Source of the DNA: an uncultured Collinsella sp.
Lineage (GTDB): Bacteria; Actinomycetota; Coriobacteriia; Coriobacteriales; Coriobacteriaceae
Length of the DNA: 64,000 nucleotides
Direction of reading: 5' to 3'
Assembly (NCBI GenBank): GCA_900758885.1
Contig: CAAETD010000025.1
Coordinates: 1 to 64,000, forward strand
This document shows, in pieces, positions 56,995-64,000 of this stretch. The translations under genes were made by a program, and so were the position numbers. The notes under the pieces are model-generated. The model ran no database searches. It saw nothing but the letters and a program-made list of their open reading frames with translations, and was not told the origin of the DNA. The first letter of the stretch is position 1; every line of letters starts with the position of its first letter.

Positions 56995-57558
56995 TTAGTC
57001 GATAGCGCCGATGCGGTTGAGCGGCCAGTAGCGAACGAGTGCCACGGCCATTAAATCGGAGCGGTCGACCGGCCCAAAATAGCGTGAGTCGGCAGAGTTT
57101 TCGCGGTTGTCGCCCATCACCCACACGCACCCGTCGGGAACGGTGTAGGGATAGCTTACCTGAGCGCCGGGCGCTTGGACCGAAAGTGGCCAGCTCATGC
57201 CCGTCGTATAGTCCTCGTCGAGCGCCTGGCCGTCAACGATCACCTTGCCGTCCTGCAGGTCGACCGTCTGGCCGGCCGTGGCAATAACGCGCTTGACAAG
57301 AACATCATGCTCGGAGGTGCCATCGGGGTTGTGAAACACCACGATGTCGTCCTGCTTGACGGGCTGACCGAGCTCGAGGCTCACCTTTTGTGCCAAGATC
57401 TGGTCGCCAATCTCGATCGTGGACTCCATGGAGCCGGTGGGCACCACAAAGGGCTCGACCACAAACGAGCGAATCAAGAAGGTGGCGACCAATGCGATCG
57501 CGATGACCGCGATCCACTCAAAAGCGCCCCTCAACGCGGAATGCTGCGATGGAACCAT
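56995..57558 (-). CDS. lepB: Signal peptidase I
   Basis: SPase I removes signal peptides from exported proteins. The 187 residues have one N-terminal membrane span at about 14-33, the catalytic Ser in PTGSMEST and Lys in VKRVIATAG, and the box E sequence MGDNRENSADSRYFG. GGAG lies five bases before the ATG at 57558, within the end of trmD. It is the last gene of rpsP-khpA-rimM-trmD-lepB. Confidence 0.96.
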   Translation of the reverse strand: MVPSQHSALRGAFEWIAVIAIALVATFLIRSFVVEPFVVPTGSMESTIEIGDQILAQKVSLELGQPVKQDDIVVFHNPDGTSEHDVLVKRVIATAGQTVDLQDGKVIVDGQALDEDYTTGMSWPLSVQAPGAQVSYPYTVPDGCVWVMGDNRENSADSRYFGPVDRSDLMAVALVRYWPLNRIGAID

Positions 57559-57560
57559 TC

Positions 57561-58319
57561 TCACTCCTCGCTCTGCGAATACGAAGCGTCCAAAATCTTC
57601 TGCGCGTAAGTGCGCTCCTCGGGCGTGAGCCGCGCCGTCTCGATCAGATCGGGACGCCAGCTGCAGGTGCGCTCGATGGCGTTCTTGCGACGCCAGGCAT
57701 CGACCTTGGCGTGATCGCCGCTCACAAGCACCGGCGGCACGCCCTCGCCGTTGAACTCGGCGGGGCGGGTGTACTGCGCGTACTCGAGCAGTCCTCCGTC
57801 CTCGGCGGTCGAGAAGGACTCGTCGACGTTGCTCATCTCATCTCCCAGAGCGCCGGGGATGAGGCGAACAACAGCATCGGCCACGACCATGGCGGGGAGC
57901 TCGCCGCCCGTGAGCACATAGTCGCCGATCGACAGACGCTCATCGGCATACGCATACGCACGCTCGTCGACGCCCTCGTAGCGACTGCACACAAACAACA
58001 GGCGCTCACTTTTGAGCAGGCGCTCGGCCACATGCTGCGTAAAGGGCTCGCCACAGGGGGTAAAGAACACCACAGTGGGCTTGGGACCCTCTGCGCTAAT
58101 GGCCTCGATGGCCTCGGCGATAGGCTCGACCTTCATGAGCATGCCCTGCCCGCCGCCGTACGGCTCATCATCGACGGTACGATGGCGGTCGTGCGTCCAG
58201 TCGCGCAGGTTATACGCCTTAAAATCAAAAAGGCCGGCCTTGCGGGCGCGGCCCAAAATCGACGTGGACATGACGGGCTCAAACATCTCGGGAAAGACCG
58301 AAAGGGTCTCGATCAGCAT
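57561..58319 (-). CDS. trmD: tRNA (guanine-N1)-methyltransferase
   Basis: TrmD makes m1G37, which prevents frameshifting. The 252-residue SPOUT enzyme has the knot sequences CSRYEGVDERA and SIGDYVLTGGELPAM, and DDEPYGGGQGMLM near residue 50. It sits ten bases after rimM in the conserved rpsP operon. Confidence 0.97.
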   Translation of the reverse strand: MLIETLSVFPEMFEPVMSTSILGRARKAGLFDFKAYNLRDWTHDRHRTVDDEPYGGGQGMLMKVEPIAEAIEAISAEGPKPTVVFFTPCGEPFTQHVAERLLKSERLLFVCSRYEGVDERAYAYADERLSIGDYVLTGGELPAMVVADAVVRLIPGALGDEMSNVDESFSTAEDGGLLEYAQYTRPAEFNGEGVPPVLVSGDHAKVDAWRRKNAIERTCSWRPDLIETARLTPEERTYAQKILDASYSQSEE

Positions 58320-58329
58320 GTTGTCCTCC

Positions 58330-58851
58330 CTACTTGTCCATATCGATCAGGCCGTCCATAACGTGGACGGAAATTGTTCCTGTGTCGGGAAGATCGAGCA
58401 CGACCTGCTCGATCGCGGGAATCAGTACCTCGCCGTACCGATCGCCCTCAACAACCCAAACATCGTTAGCGGGCGTCGACATGATCTCGACAATCGTGCC
58501 GAGTAAACCGAAGCGCTCGTCGACCACCTCGCGACCCATCAGGTCGGTATAGGCAGCGTCGAGCGAATCGAGCTCAAAATCGTCACGATTTGCCAGCACG
58601 TAGCATCCCGTGATGCCCTCGGCGGCCGTCAAGTCGTCAATGCCCTCAAACGAGACCAGATCGCCATCGCCCGTATCGGTGACGGACACGACCGTGCAAA
58701 AGCGGTCGCGCTTGAGCGCCGGCGGCGTCAGGGCGACGCGCATACCCGGCTCTAATACAGAAGGAAGCCCCCGCAGCGGCTGCGCGAGGACCTCCCCCTT
58801 CCTTCCGTGCGGCTTGACAACACGGGCGATGTTTTTGTACTGGGACCTCAA
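58330..58851 (-). CDS. rimM: Ribosome maturation factor RimM
   Basis: RimM binds S19 and helps mature the 30S head. The 173 residues show the N-terminal IARVVKPHGRKGEVLAQPL, a linker, and the PRC-barrel with DLMGREVVDERFGLLGTIVEI. The start appears to be TTG at 58851, four bases after khpA, with only a weak ribosome site, so coupling is likely. Confidence 0.95.
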   Translation of the reverse strand: MRSQYKNIARVVKPHGRKGEVLAQPLRGLPSVLEPGMRVALTPPALKRDRFCTVVSVTDTGDGDLVSFEGIDDLTAAEGITGCYVLANRDDFELDSLDAAYTDLMGREVVDERFGLLGTIVEIMSTPANDVWVVEGDRYGEVLIPAIEQVVLDLPDTGTISVHVMDGLIDMDK

Positions 58852-58855
58852 GGTC

Positions 58856-59140
58856 CTAGCCCAGAACCTCTACCTCGACAGCAGTGTCGAGGCGAGCGGC
58901 CAGTGCACGGGCGAGCGTGCGAATGGCCTTGATGGTACGGCCACGACGGCCGATGACCTTAGCGACGTCATCCTCGGCGACCGAAACCTCAATCGTAGAG
59001 GCGTCGTCACCATCGATGACCTCAAGGCTCACGGAATCCGGGTCGTCGACGATCTGAACAACGAGATATTCGACGAGATCGGCGATGCGATCTGAGAGCA
59101 TTGCCTCACCCTCGAGCTGTGCAGCGTCAACCTCAGGCAC
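58856..59140 (-). CDS. khpA: KH-domain RNA-binding protein KhpA
   Basis: KhpA is a small KH protein that works with KhpB in RNA and cell-division control in Gram-positives. The 94 residues include the GxxG loop VIGRRGRTIKAIRTL near residue 61. It lies between rpsP and rimM, the normal position for this family. Confidence 0.92.
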   Translation of the reverse strand: MPEVDAAQLEGEAMLSDRIADLVEYLVVQIVDDPDSVSLEVIDGDDASTIEVSVAEDDVAKVIGRRGRTIKAIRTLARALAARLDTAVEVEVLG

Positions 59141-59143
59141 GAT

Positions 59144-59485
59144 TTACTCCTCGGCGCCCTCAGCGGCCTCAGCGGCAGCCTTAGCGGCCTCGGCCTCTTT
59201 GGCGAGCTGCTTCTTGGACTTCTTGACGACGGTCTCGGTCTTCTCGCCCTCGTTGGCGGCCTTGACCAGAGCAGCAACGGCGTCGGTGAGCTGAGCGCCC
59301 TTGGACTGCCAGTCGGCGATCTTCTCGAGATCGAGGTTGATGGTCTTGGGGGCGGTCATCGGGTTGTAGCGGCCAACCTCCTCGATGATACGACCGTCAC
59401 GCGGGGCGCGGGAATCGGCGACGACGACACGGTAGTACGGACGCTTCTTAGCGCCGTGACGAGCAAGGCGAATCTTGACTGCCAA
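59144..59485 (-). CDS. rpsP: 30S ribosomal protein S16
   Basis: S16 is needed for 30S assembly. The 113 residues start (M)[18 protein letters not shown] and carry a lysine-alanine-glutamate-rich tail of about 35 residues, common in Actinobacteria. The start is a TTG with GGAGG seven bases upstream; a longer in-frame reading begins outside the conserved region. It is the first gene of its operon. Confidence 0.96.
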   Translation of the reverse strand: MAVKIRLARHGAKKRPYYRVVVADSRAPRDGRIIEEVGRYNPMTAPKTINLDLEKIADWQSKGAQLTDAVAALVKAANEGEKTETVVKKSKKQLAKEAEAAKAAAEAAEGAEE

Positions 59486-59614
59486 AGGAAACTCCTCCAA
59501 CCAAGCAGCTTTAGGCTGCAACTACAAACAAACAGTTGAACATAATACGCCATCGACGCGGGCAGGTGAAGTCCGTGAGACCAACTTCTTCGGTGTAGTC
59601 GAGGGCAAATCCAT

Positions 59615-59642
59615 ATCTTAGACAAGAATTCGCGATTTGCAA
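59615..59642 (-). promoter_or_regulatory. Promoter of the rpsP operon
   Basis: TTGCAA (59642-59637), a 16-base spacer and TAAGAT (59620-59615) on the minus strand. The leader would be about 125 bases. The dinB promoter lies back to back with it. Confidence 0.55.
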
Positions 59643-59674
59643 GCACATCCACGCACCCCACATGAGCTGCGCGG

Positions 59675-59680
59675 TATACT
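59675..59680 (+). promoter_or_regulatory. -10 element directly upstream of dinB
   Basis: TATACT is a near-perfect -10. The expected transcription start, seven bases past it, falls on the A of the dinB ATG at 59687. No ribosome site is present. Confidence 0.5.
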
Positions 59681-59686
59681 CATGAC

Positions 59687-60940
59687 ATGGAAAGACGCGA
59701 ACATACATACGGTTATGAGGATGCCATGGGCGTCACGCCGCCTCCCTGGACGGGTCCGGCGGTTGGCCTCATGGACCTTGATGCGTTTTTTGCGAGCGTG
59801 GAAATGCTCGATCATCCCGAATGGCGAGGAAAGCCGCTCATCGTGGGCGGAGACGCCGATTCGCGTGGCGTCGTGTCCACGTGTTCGTATGAGGCGCGTC
59901 GCTTTGGCGTGCACTCTGCCATGGCCTCGGCCGAGGCACGACGCTTGTGCCCGCAAGCCATTTGGACACACGGGCACTTTGACCGATACCGCGAGGTGAG
60001 CGCGCAGGTCATGGCGATTCTCGCCGACGAGACCCCGCGCGTTGAGCGCGTATCCATCGACGAAGCCTTTATCGATATCACACCGGGTCGCTTTGCGCCC
60101 GAAGACCCGCTGCTGGTTGCGCGGCGTATAAGCGACCGTGTGGCAGGGCTGGGAGTGACCTGCTCCATTGGCGTGGGCGGCAACAAGACGGTCGCAAAGA
60201 TCGCAAGCGAGCAGGATAAGCCGTTTGGGCTGACCATCGTGCGCCCCGGAACCGAGCAGCGCTTTTTGGCCGCGCTGCCGGTATCTGCCATGAGCGGCAT
60301 CGGACGCTCGGCCGAGGAGCGACTGCGCCGCATGCGCATCTACACCCTCGGCGAGCTATCACGTGCACCGGAATCCACCTTGGCCTCTATTTTTGGCGTC
60401 AACGGCGAACGCATGCGCCAGCGTGCGCTGGGACTCGAAATCTCCGAAGTCACGAGTCTCGATGAGGAGCGTGAGGTCAAGTCGGTCAGCAATGAACGCA
60501 CCTTTGCGAAAGATTTGACTGAGCGTGGGGATATTGAGGCGGCGATTGCGCTGTTGGGCGAGTCAGTGGGACGTCGCCTACGCCGTCAGGGACTAACGGG
60601 CGCCACGGTGACACTCAAGCTCAAATATTCGTACGGAAACGGTCGCTCGGCACAGCGCCGGCTGCCGCATCCGACCGACGATGAGAACATCTTTGTAGCG
60701 GTGGCGCTCGAGCTGCTCGACAACATCTGGCAGGAAGGCATGCATGTGCGCCTGGCGGGCATCGGCATGAGCGACTTCGACCATCAGGGCGGCATCCAGA
60801 CCGACCTGTTCTGCGAAGTCGACGACCGCGGAGCCCAATCCAGCTACCGTCGCGACCTCTCGGTCGCCATCGACGCTGTCCGAGACAAATTCGGCGACAC
60901 CGCCCTATCCTTCGGCCGCCAATCCCGCTTCAACGATTAA
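59687..60940 (+). CDS. dinB: DNA polymerase IV (Y-family, DinB)
   Basis: Pol IV is an error-prone translesion polymerase. The 417 residues contain the catalytic GLMDLDAFFASVE near residue 27 and VSIDEAFIDIT, the HhH thumb (VSAMSGIG), and the little-finger domain. The protein ends without an obvious beta-clamp motif, although QTDLF near residue 367 is a candidate. The start lacks a ribosome site (see promoter). It is a lone plus-strand gene between two minus-strand operons. No LexA box was recognised. Confidence 0.94.
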   Translation: MERREHTYGYEDAMGVTPPPWTGPAVGLMDLDAFFASVEMLDHPEWRGKPLIVGGDADSRGVVSTCSYEARRFGVHSAMASAEARRLCPQAIWTHGHFDRYREVSAQVMAILADETPRVERVSIDEAFIDITPGRFAPEDPLLVARRISDRVAGLGVTCSIGVGGNKTVAKIASEQDKPFGLTIVRPGTEQRFLAALPVSAMSGIGRSAEERLRRMRIYTLGELSRAPESTLASIFGVNGERMRQRALGLEISEVTSLDEEREVKSVSNERTFAKDLTERGDIEAAIALLGESVGRRLRRQGLTGATVTLKLKYSYGNGRSAQRRLPHPTDDENIFVAVALELLDNIWQEGMHVRLAGIGMSDFDHQGGIQTDLFCEVDDRGAQSSYRRDLSVAIDAVRDKFGDTALSFGRQSRFND

Positions 60941-60951
60941 CCGCCTTTGGG

Positions 60952-60995
60952 CAAAAAGAAAGCCGGGCAGGTGCGGAAAACCGCAACTGCCCGGC
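60952..60995 (-). terminator. Terminator of the obg-rsfS operon
   Basis: GCCGGGCAG and CTGCCCGGC pair, with an inner TGCGG/CCGCA stem, and CTTTCTTTTTG follows on the minus strand. It lies between convergent dinB and rsfS and could serve both. Confidence 0.88.
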
Positions 60996-61036
60996 GATAT
61001 GCGTGAGGGTAGCTAAACCCCGTCTCAAATGAGCTA

Positions 61037-61492
61037 CTAGAGGAGGTTGAGGGGGAGCTGGGGGGCGTCTCCCCAGAGTTTCTCGAGGCGGTAGAAGTCA
61101 CGGGCTTCGGGAGTGAAGACGTGGACGACAACCGAACCGTAGTCCATGAGCATCCAGGTCTTCTGCTCGCGGCCCTCGATGGAGAACGGATGCTCGCCGC
61201 AAGCCTCGGCGACCTTCTCCTCGATCTCGTCGACGATAGAATCGACCTGGCGGTTGTTGGTACCGGTGGCAAGCACAAAATAGTCGCACACATCGGAAAG
61301 CTCGGTCAGGTCGAGCACCTGAACGTCCTCGCCCTTCTTGTCGTAGGCGGCCTGCGCGGCGGCGCGGGCGACATCCTCGGCGGCGACACCGCTCGCAGAC
61401 AGCGAGGCGGCAGTGCGTTCGGACGTGGCGACGAAGCTCTTATGCTCCACACCTTCAAGAATCTGCTCGTCGGTCATGGTCTCGTCGGCCAT
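61037..61492 (-). CDS. rsfS: Ribosomal silencing factor RsfS
   Basis: RsfS binds L14 and blocks subunit joining when nutrients are short. The 151 residues contain DVCDYFVLATGTNNRQVDSI and the C-terminal GSVVVHVFTPEARDFYRLEKLWGDAP. About 40 poorly conserved N-terminal residues precede the domain. It is the last gene of obg-nadD-yqeK-rsfS. Confidence 0.95.
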   Translation of the reverse strand: MADETMTDEQILEGVEHKSFVATSERTAASLSASGVAAEDVARAAAQAAYDKKGEDVQVLDLTELSDVCDYFVLATGTNNRQVDSIVDEIEEKVAEACGEHPFSIEGREQKTWMLMDYGSVVVHVFTPEARDFYRLEKLWGDAPQLPLNLL

Positions 61493-61519
61493 GGAATACC
61501 TCTTTCTAGACAGCCCGAG

Positions 61520-62131
61520 CTAGTGCAGCTGGGCGTAATGGTTGTAAATCGAAATAGCCGTGGGATAAAGATAGCGCCCGGACTGAATCACATAGACCAA
61601 ACCCTGCGCAAAACAGGAGAAGAACAACTCGTCGAGCGTCGACTCCCCCACCATCTTGCGCAGCGCATGTGCATAGTCGCCGTGGCGGTTGGGCTCGATG
61701 GCATCGGCCACAAAGACCACCATATCGAGCGGCGTCATATCGCAGGCACCCACGGTGTGACGGTCGACAGCCTGAAAGACCGCCGGCGACAGCTCGGGAA
61801 AAAGCTGCGGAAGCTCATAGGCGGCAACAGGGCCATGCAAAAGCGGCGTCGCAGCAGAAGGAGAGCCGGCAATCTTAATGCCGTAATGCAGAGCGCGCGT
61901 GACCAGCTCGTCATCGGAAAGCACCTTGTCCCAGTCGTGGATCAAGCCGGCAGCAGCGGCATCAAAGCGGTCGACGCCGTAGACCTCGGCCAGATGAAGT
62001 GCGGTCTCGGCAACACCCAGCGAATGCACATAGCGCTTGCGCTTATCCTTCATGCGAACATCGAGCAGCTCTTGAATGCGCTTGAGCAGCGCGCGCTCAT
62101 CGCCCTCAAACTGATCCTCTACCGACAACAT
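61520..62131 (-). CDS. yqeK: HD-domain phosphohydrolase YqeK
   Basis: YqeK proteins are HD hydrolases that split Ap4A symmetrically into two ADP. The 203 residues have the conserved HSLGVAETA, the HD pair in AAGLIHDWDK, and DRHTVG and FVADAIEPNR for metal binding. Its place between nadD and rsfS is typical of Gram-positives and Coriobacteria. Confidence 0.92.
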   Translation of the reverse strand: MLSVEDQFEGDERALLKRIQELLDVRMKDKRKRYVHSLGVAETALHLAEVYGVDRFDAAAAGLIHDWDKVLSDDELVTRALHYGIKIAGSPSAATPLLHGPVAAYELPQLFPELSPAVFQAVDRHTVGACDMTPLDMVVFVADAIEPNRHGDYAHALRKMVGESTLDELFFSCFAQGLVYVIQSGRYLYPTAISIYNHYAQLH

Positions 62132-62140
62132 AGACCCCCA

Positions 62141-62818
62141 TCACTCAAAATCCTCTTGGCCCAAATCGGCATATAGCCTGCGCTTGCGAATGTAGCCGAG
62201 CACGGACTCGCTCGTAAGATAGCGCACGCTCATGCCGCGGGCAACTCGCTTACGAATGTTCGTCGAGCTGATCGCCAGCGCCGGAATCTGAATATAGCGC
62301 ACGTCGAACGGCAGCCCCGACTCTTTGATTCGGGCACGCGCCGTATCGATATCAAAGCCCGGTCGCGTCGCCGCAATAAAGGTAGCAAGCTCAGCGATTC
62401 GTTCGGCATCATGCCAGGTCACAATATCGATAATCGCGTCGGCGCCCGTAATAAAGTAGAGCTTTACCTGCGGCGGGTAAAAGTCGCGAAGGGCATGAAG
62501 CGTATCGGCCGTATAGGTTACACCCGGACGGTCGATCTCGAACCGGCTCGCCAAAAAGGCCGGGTTCGCGGCGGTGGCGAGGACCGTCATGGCATAACGG
62601 TCCTCGGCAGGCGTCACCGGCTTGTCAAGCTTAAAGGCAGGAGAGCCCGCCGGCATAAAGAGCACAGCGTCCAAGTCGAGCGACTCGCGCGCCTGCTCGG
62701 CGGTCACCAGGTGCCCGTAATGGATGGGATCAAAGGTGCCACCCATAATGCCGAGCCTAAACTCCTGCCCGTCCTCTAGAGGAAGCTCGGGCAGACCGAT
62801 TCCACCGCGCAGCGACAT
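62141..62818 (-). CDS. nadD: Nicotinate-nucleotide adenylyltransferase
   Basis: NadD joins NaMN and ATP to form deamido-NAD. The 225 residues have the nucleotidyl-transferase motif GGTFDPIHYGHL near residue 26 and the C-terminal ISSTNIRKRVARG. It is three bases after obg. The usual N-terminus is extended by about 20 residues. Confidence 0.96.
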   Translation of the reverse strand: MSLRGGIGLPELPLEDGQEFRLGIMGGTFDPIHYGHLVTAEQARESLDLDAVLFMPAGSPAFKLDKPVTPAEDRYAMTVLATAANPAFLASRFEIDRPGVTYTADTLHALRDFYPPQVKLYFITGADAIIDIVTWHDAERIAELATFIAATRPGFDIDTARARIKESGLPFDVRYIQIPALAISSTNIRKRVARGMSVRYLTSESVLGYIRKRRLYADLGQEDFE

Positions 62819-62821
62819 GGC

Positions 62822-64000
62822 TTACTCGCCCTCCGAGGTCTCGGCATCGCCCGCGGCATCCGCCGCATCGACAACCTCGACGCCCTCATCCGCAGCATCG
62901 GCCACGTCAATGGCTTCAACGGCAACGTCCTCGCCAGCATCCTCGAGCTCCTCGTACTCCGAGAAGTCCTCGGCGCCCTCAAAGTCAAAGGCGCGCTGGC
63001 AAATGCGGACCTCGTCGCCCGCACGGCAACCGGCCTTCTCGAGCGCGTCGTCAACACCCATACGCGCAAACTTATGCTGCAGGTAAATGACGGCTTCCTC
63101 GTTTTCCCAGTCGGTCTGGATGACCATACGCTCAATGGCACGACCGACCACGCGGAAGGCACCGGACTCTTCCTGAACAATGCGGAAACGCTTCTCACGC
63201 TGCAGGCGACGGCGCTCCCACTCATCGTCGCGCAGAACGACCGGCTCATCCGAGACAGCCAACTCGGCGCGCAGCTTAGCCACCTGCTCGCCCACGGCAA
63301 GCATCAGCGTATTGAGTCCGGCGCCCGTCACGGCAGACACGGCAAAGAACATATGTCCATCGTCGAGCGCTGCGCGCTTGAGGTCGGCAATCTTGTCGGC
63401 CGTGCCCGGCGCATCGCACTTGTTGGCAACGACGATCTGCGGACGCTCCGAAAGCTCGGCGCCATACTGCTCGAGCTCGCGGTTGATGATGCGGTAGTCC
63501 TCAACCGGATCGCGATCCTCAAAACCACCCGTCATGTCGACGACGTGCATGATCAGGGCCGTACGCTCAATGTGGCGCAGGAACTGGTGACCCAAGCCCT
63601 TGCCCTCGCTCGCGCCCTCGATAAGACCGGGGACGTCGGCAACGACGTAAGAATATTCGCCGGCACGCACCATGCCGAGGTTCGGCACGAGCGTGGTAAA
63701 CGGGTAGTCGGCGATCTTGGGACGGGCGGCACTCATGCGCGCGATGAGCGATGACTTACCCACCGAGGGAAAGCCCACGAGCGCGGCATCGGCCATAAGC
63801 TTCATCTCGAGCTCAATCCAGTGCTCCTCAGCCGGTTCGCCCAGCTGAGCGAACGCGGGCGCGCGGCGCACCGACGTCACAAAGTGCGTGTTGCCCAGGC
63901 CGCCGGCACCGCCGGGCGCCACGACGACGCGCTCGCCATCGTGCACCAGATCGGCAATCTCGAACATCGGGGTCTGCGTCTCGGGGTCGAGCTCGCGCAC
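62822..64000 (-). CDS. obg: GTPase Obg (start beyond the window)
   Basis: Obg is a ribosome-associated GTPase linked to 50S assembly and stress. The 392 residues present include the end of the glycine-rich Obg fold (VVAPGGAGGLGNTHF) and the G domain (FPSVGKSSL, DVPGLIEGA, VANKCDAPG). The C-terminal OCT domain (FRVVGRAIERMV) follows, with a 60-residue acidic tail. The N-terminus lies past position 64000. Confidence 0.96.
   Translation of the reverse strand: MRELDPETQTPMFEIADLVHDGERVVVAPGGAGGLGNTHFVTSVRRAPAFAQLGEPAEEHWIELEMKLMADAALVGFPSVGKSSLIARMSAARPKIADYPFTTLVPNLGMVRAGEYSYVVADVPGLIEGASEGKGLGHQFLRHIERTALIMHVVDMTGGFEDRDPVEDYRIINRELEQYGAELSERPQIVVANKCDAPGTADKIADLKRAALDDGHMFFAVSAVTGAGLNTLMLAVGEQVAKLRAELAVSDEPVVLRDDEWERRRLQREKRFRIVQEESGAFRVVGRAIERMVIQTDWENEEAVIYLQHKFARMGVDDALEKAGCRAGDEVRICQRAFDFEGAEDFSEYEELEDAGEDVAVEAIDVADAADEGVEVVDAADAAGDAETSEGE

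Noticed and set aside
59690..59715. SOS (LexA) box near dinB
   Set aside because: CGAAC and GGTT occur, but the spacing is wrong and they lie inside the coding region.

Overview
The window is a GC-rich, gene-dense piece of bacterial chromosome made almost entirely of housekeeping operons. Most genes are on the minus strand. Only rpmB, adhE, the kinase after adhE, and dinB are on the plus strand. Several features point to an anaerobic actinobacterium of the class Coriobacteriia, most likely Collinsella or a relative: an actinobacterial-type integration host factor (mIHF), a respiration-independent two-subunit dihydroorotate dehydrogenase (PyrK/PyrD type B), AdhE, pyruvate phosphate dikinase with its regulator, the methylerythritol-phosphate isoprenoid route, and two-subunit glycyl-tRNA synthetase. 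This placement is inferred from gene content; no database was searched.

Layout. 1-3.7 kb: pnp, rpsO and recO. 3.7-14.5 kb: a cluster of era, dgkA, ybeY, phoH, mtaB, dnaJ, a membrane-anchored DnaJ-like protein, hemW, dusB and lepA. 14.5-19 kb: rpsT, holA and the DNA-uptake pair comEC/comEA. 19.2-27.2 kb: thiI, rpoZ, gmk, mihF, then the pyrimidine operon pyrR-B-C-K-D-F, which begins with a leader that can be folded into a classic PyrR attenuator. 27.5-32.7 kb: rpmB, a solitary REP-associated tyrosine transposase framed by 49-bp inverted repeats, adhE and an APH-fold kinase. 32.7-41.2 kb: pyrH-frr-uppS-cdsA-dxr-rseP-ispG-proS. 41.2-43.1 kb: rpsB-tsf. 43.1-48.3 kb: yraN-comM-dprA-trmFO-xerC. 48.5-59.5 kb: rnhB, rplS, ppdK, its regulator, glyQS, and rpsP-khpA-rimM-trmD-lepB. 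59.7-64 kb: dinB, then obg-nadD-yqeK-rsfS.

How the genes work together. Ribosome and tRNA functions dominate (S2, S15, S16, S20, L19, L28, EF-Ts, RRF, EF4, Era, Obg, RimM, RsfS, YbeY and several tRNA modifiers). A second theme is envelope and isoprenoid supply (dxr, ispG, uppS, cdsA, dgkA, lepB, rseP). A third is DNA uptake and processing (comEA, comEC, dprA, comM, holA, recO, xerC). Fermentative carbon flow is represented by adhE and ppdK.

The items most worth a second look are the transposase element, the membrane J-protein, the site-2 protease with a winged-helix-like insertion, the phased repeats upstream of ppdK, the xerC start problem, and a likely leaderless dinB transcript. I found no CRISPR array, prophage, rRNA or tRNA, and nothing I would call a wholly new system.
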